From Danxiaibacter flavus (GTDB lineage Bacteria; Bacteroidota; Bacteroidia; Chitinophagales; Chitinophagaceae): a stretch of 64,000 nucleotides of DNA. Below, in pieces: positions 62,480 through 64,000 of this stretch. Each line of letters begins with the position of its first letter. Position 1 is the first letter of the stretch. A program made the position numbers and the translations under genes. The stretch lies in the NCBI RefSeq assembly GCF_041060425.1, contig NZ_JAULBC010000008.1, positions 1 to 64,000 of the forward strand, given 5' to 3'. The notes below the pieces were generated by a model. It worked only from the letters and a program-made list of their open reading frames with translations. It was not told the origin of the DNA and did no database searches.

Positions 62480-62927
62480 TCATTTTATGTTAAGCTCATC
62501 ATGCCAATCATATAGACCCGCAGGATCAAAAACATTTCCTTTAAGAAATCTCTCAAGGAATTCCGCCAGCGATGAAGTCATTGTGATCGAGGGATAGCTT
62601 CCATTGAATATTTCATATTTGTCAGCCCCCTGAAAGTCTTAAGCCCCACATGTCGGAATAGATCATATACTCTGCAAAGTAAAACCAGTTTGTTCCATAG
62701 TCTTGAGGGTGACGCATTGTGTCTGCAAGGGACACAATATTAAAAATATCCTCATTGCAACCAAATCCGTTGCAGATTGAATAAAATTCTCTAAACTCCC
62801 GCGGTAATGCAAAACCGATTTTCTGTTCAAAGAGTTTTATATCCGTAAGAGTTGCCGGAGGGTATATTTCTATGCCACTACTGTAGTGCTTTTTGCTTAT
62901 CGATTCTATGAGATTTATAATTGGCAT
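62480..62927 (-). pseudogene. SMI1/KNR4-family gene with frameshift
   Basis: The first frame (62927-62622) encodes MPIINLIESISKKHYSSGIE, FALPREFREFYSICNGFG and FYFAEYMIYSDMWGLRLSG, typical SMI1/KNR4, then stops at 62622. The adjacent frame continues without a gap as GADKYEIFNGSYPSI, SLAEFLERFLKGNVFD and YDWHDELNIK to a stop at 62480. The switch is at a run of five C (62626-62630); one base fewer would restore a protein of about 148 residues. SMI1/KNR4 proteins are often immunity proteins to polymorphic toxins. No toxin gene is in view. Confidence 0.8.
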
Positions 62928-62943
62928 ATTCTTTCAAGTCATG

Positions 62944-63606
62944 TTAGTCCCTTGCTTTCAGCTTGATTGTATCGGAGAAATTGAAAACTTTATATCCGTT
63001 CACAACGCTTGTTAAATATAATGTTTGATCTTTTTCTGAAAAAACGACGGTCAGTTCTCTTTGCAAAGGAAAACTCCATTCATCATAAGTTTTGGTTTTA
63101 ACGAGGTATGCCATAACAGGGAAGAGTGTTACTCTTTTATAAATTTCAACTTTTTTGAGCCGGACCGATGGGTCCGGTCCTTGTCCAATATTCCATTCGT
63201 TATAAATCAGATCATCTCCTAACCATTTTCTCTGGTTTGTAGTTAATTCAAGCGAAATGATAAAAACAAATGGAAATCCAATAATTGCAATTATGTAGCC
63301 GCCAATAATGATTATGGACATTAATACGGCTCCTATTTTTTCAATGAAAGTTTTTGCGTTGTATTGTGTCGTCCACAGCAAAACCGAAACTGTCAAATAG
63401 ATTGAAGTCAGCAAAAACCAATTGAGGTTTTGTGATATTGTAATTACGTGCGTGGCCAAGCCCAAGATTATTAAAACGCTGTATACACAAAGCGTCCGGA
63501 CAATTTTGTTTTGGATTTTTGGAAAACGGTTGGATCTTTTAACAGTAAGCCATCCAATAAGCGGATATAAAAGCAACGATGCAGTTATGTAGATAAAGGG
63601 TGTCAT
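62944..63606 (-). CDS. Membrane protein of unknown function
   Basis: 220 residues. About five hydrophobic segments in the first 135 residues (LLLYPLIGWLTV, LCVYSVLIILGLATHV and others) are followed by a soluble C-terminal domain (about 140-220) with GDDLIYNEWNIGQGPDPSVR and TLYLTSVVNGYKVFNF. Family not recognised. It is followed by the frameshifted SMI1 gene (16-bp gap) on the same strand, so they may be one unit of recently acquired DNA. Confidence 0.6.
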   Translation of the reverse strand: MTPFIYITASLLLYPLIGWLTVKRSNRFPKIQNKIVRTLCVYSVLIILGLATHVITISQNLNWFLLTSIYLTVSVLLWTTQYNAKTFIEKIGAVLMSIIIIGGYIIAIIGFPFVFIISLELTTNQRKWLGDDLIYNEWNIGQGPDPSVRLKKVEIYKRVTLFPVMAYLVKTKTYDEWSFPLQRELTVVFSEKDQTLYLTSVVNGYKVFNFSDTIKLKARD

Positions 63607-63717
63607 TATATTAGCGCTAGTTGTTTAGTTTATTGCAAATGAAGAAATCTAATAAAATTCATCAATCATTTTGAATTGACACTGCATTTGGGCTGTATCA
63701 TTTTCTGCCATGTTATT

Positions 63718-64000
63718 TTACCCGATTGTTGTAGTCGTCTTTCTGCATTTAATCAAAAAGAACGGAAAGTTTTCCCTGACCTCTATAATTTCATATAAGC
63801 CGGCTTTGTTAAACTCCGCATGAATAGATTCCCTGTCATAAAAAAACATTTTTACTCCATCGAATATTTCATAACGGTCTTTGCTGATGAATTTGCCTTT
63901 GCCGTAAGTATGCGCTTCTTTAGAGATTGCAATAAATACCATGTAGCCATCCTCCGATAGTTGATGATAGCAGTCACTAATTAGTTTTTCTCTTTCACTT
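63718..64000 (-). CDS. Probable SAM-dependent methyltransferase, C-terminal part
   Basis: The frame stays open to the window edge (64000), so only the last 94 residues are seen. SDCYHQLSEDGYMVFIAISK, then KGKFISKDRYEIFDGVKMFF, and FNKAGLYEIIEVRENFPFFL resemble the final strands of a class I methyltransferase, where a C-terminal hairpin ends with FPFFLIKCRK. The cofactor-binding motifs would lie outside the window. Start and function are not visible. Confidence 0.55.
   Translation of the reverse strand, partial: SEREKLISDCYHQLSEDGYMVFIAISKEAHTYGKGKFISKDRYEIFDGVKMFFYDRESIHAEFNKAGLYEIIEVRENFPFFLIKCRKTTTTIG

Overview
The window reads as chromosomal DNA from a Bacteroidota bacterium, most likely family Chitinophagaceae (inference). 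The signs are two SusC/SusD outer-membrane pairs, a SusD_2-type lipoprotein, DUF2911 and PepSY-like secreted proteins, a SusC-type TonB box (EVVVTALG), scarce Shine-Dalgarno sequences, and -7 promoter boxes of the Bacteroidota form TAnnTTTG close to start codons. No rRNA, tRNA, CRISPR array, integrase or transposase gene was recognised.

Layout. 0-7.6 kb: TPR protein, deoxyhypusine-synthase-like protein, secreted alpha/beta hydrolase, AcpH-like phosphodiesterase, DUF2911 protein, two zinc-ribbon membrane proteins (one a CPBP protease) and a PepSY-like protein. 7.6-9 kb: composite repeat array without genes. 9-25.3 kb: housekeeping and envelope genes: cystathionine gamma-synthase/lyase, DinB-like protein, a PAP2/GT39/GtrA lipid-sugar operon, S9 peptidase, 5'-nucleotidase lipoprotein, murein amidase, Dabb protein, CNNM/CBS transporter, TatC, RpiB and an M28 peptidase. 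25.4-26.2 kb: a candidate toxin-antitoxin pair with an ADP-ribosyltransferase-like protein.

26.3-36.9 kb is the clearest functional unit. It holds 4-hydroxyproline epimerase, a D-amino-acid (probably D-hydroxyproline) dehydrogenase, a DapA-family deaminase, an aldehyde (alpha-ketoglutarate semialdehyde) dehydrogenase, an amino-acid permease and a GH127/GH146 beta-L-arabinofuranosidase on one strand, with a divergent AraC regulator. Together they would convert trans-4-hydroxy-L-proline to alpha-ketoglutarate, and the arabinofuranosidase suggests the source is arabinosylated plant hydroxyproline-rich glycoprotein. Two SusCD pairs and an M1 peptidase follow (37.4-49.6 kb) and may supply oligopeptides or glycans.

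49.9-64 kb: CoA-binding protein, an epimerase/membrane protein/GbsR regulator set, a histone-H1-like Lys/Ala/Pro protein, omega-amidase plus NagA, low-affinity iron permease-like protein, Tat-dependent GH109-like oxidoreductase with a divergent TetR regulator, L,D-transpeptidase, a HigBA-type toxin-antitoxin pair bracketed by a duplicated transpeptidase tail, a second CPBP protease, a frameshifted SMI1/KNR4 gene, a membrane protein and the end of a methyltransferase cut by the window edge.

The most unusual property is the intergenic DNA. Nearly every gap is filled by blocks from at least ten families of short degenerate words (7-12 nt, repeated with small variations). They often occur as a word block, a spacer and the reverse complement of the block, so that a large hairpin forms. 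One palindromic family keeps a constant core while its flanks differ between loci yet stay self-complementary. This repeat system is my main candidate for something undescribed; its mechanism cannot be read from this window.
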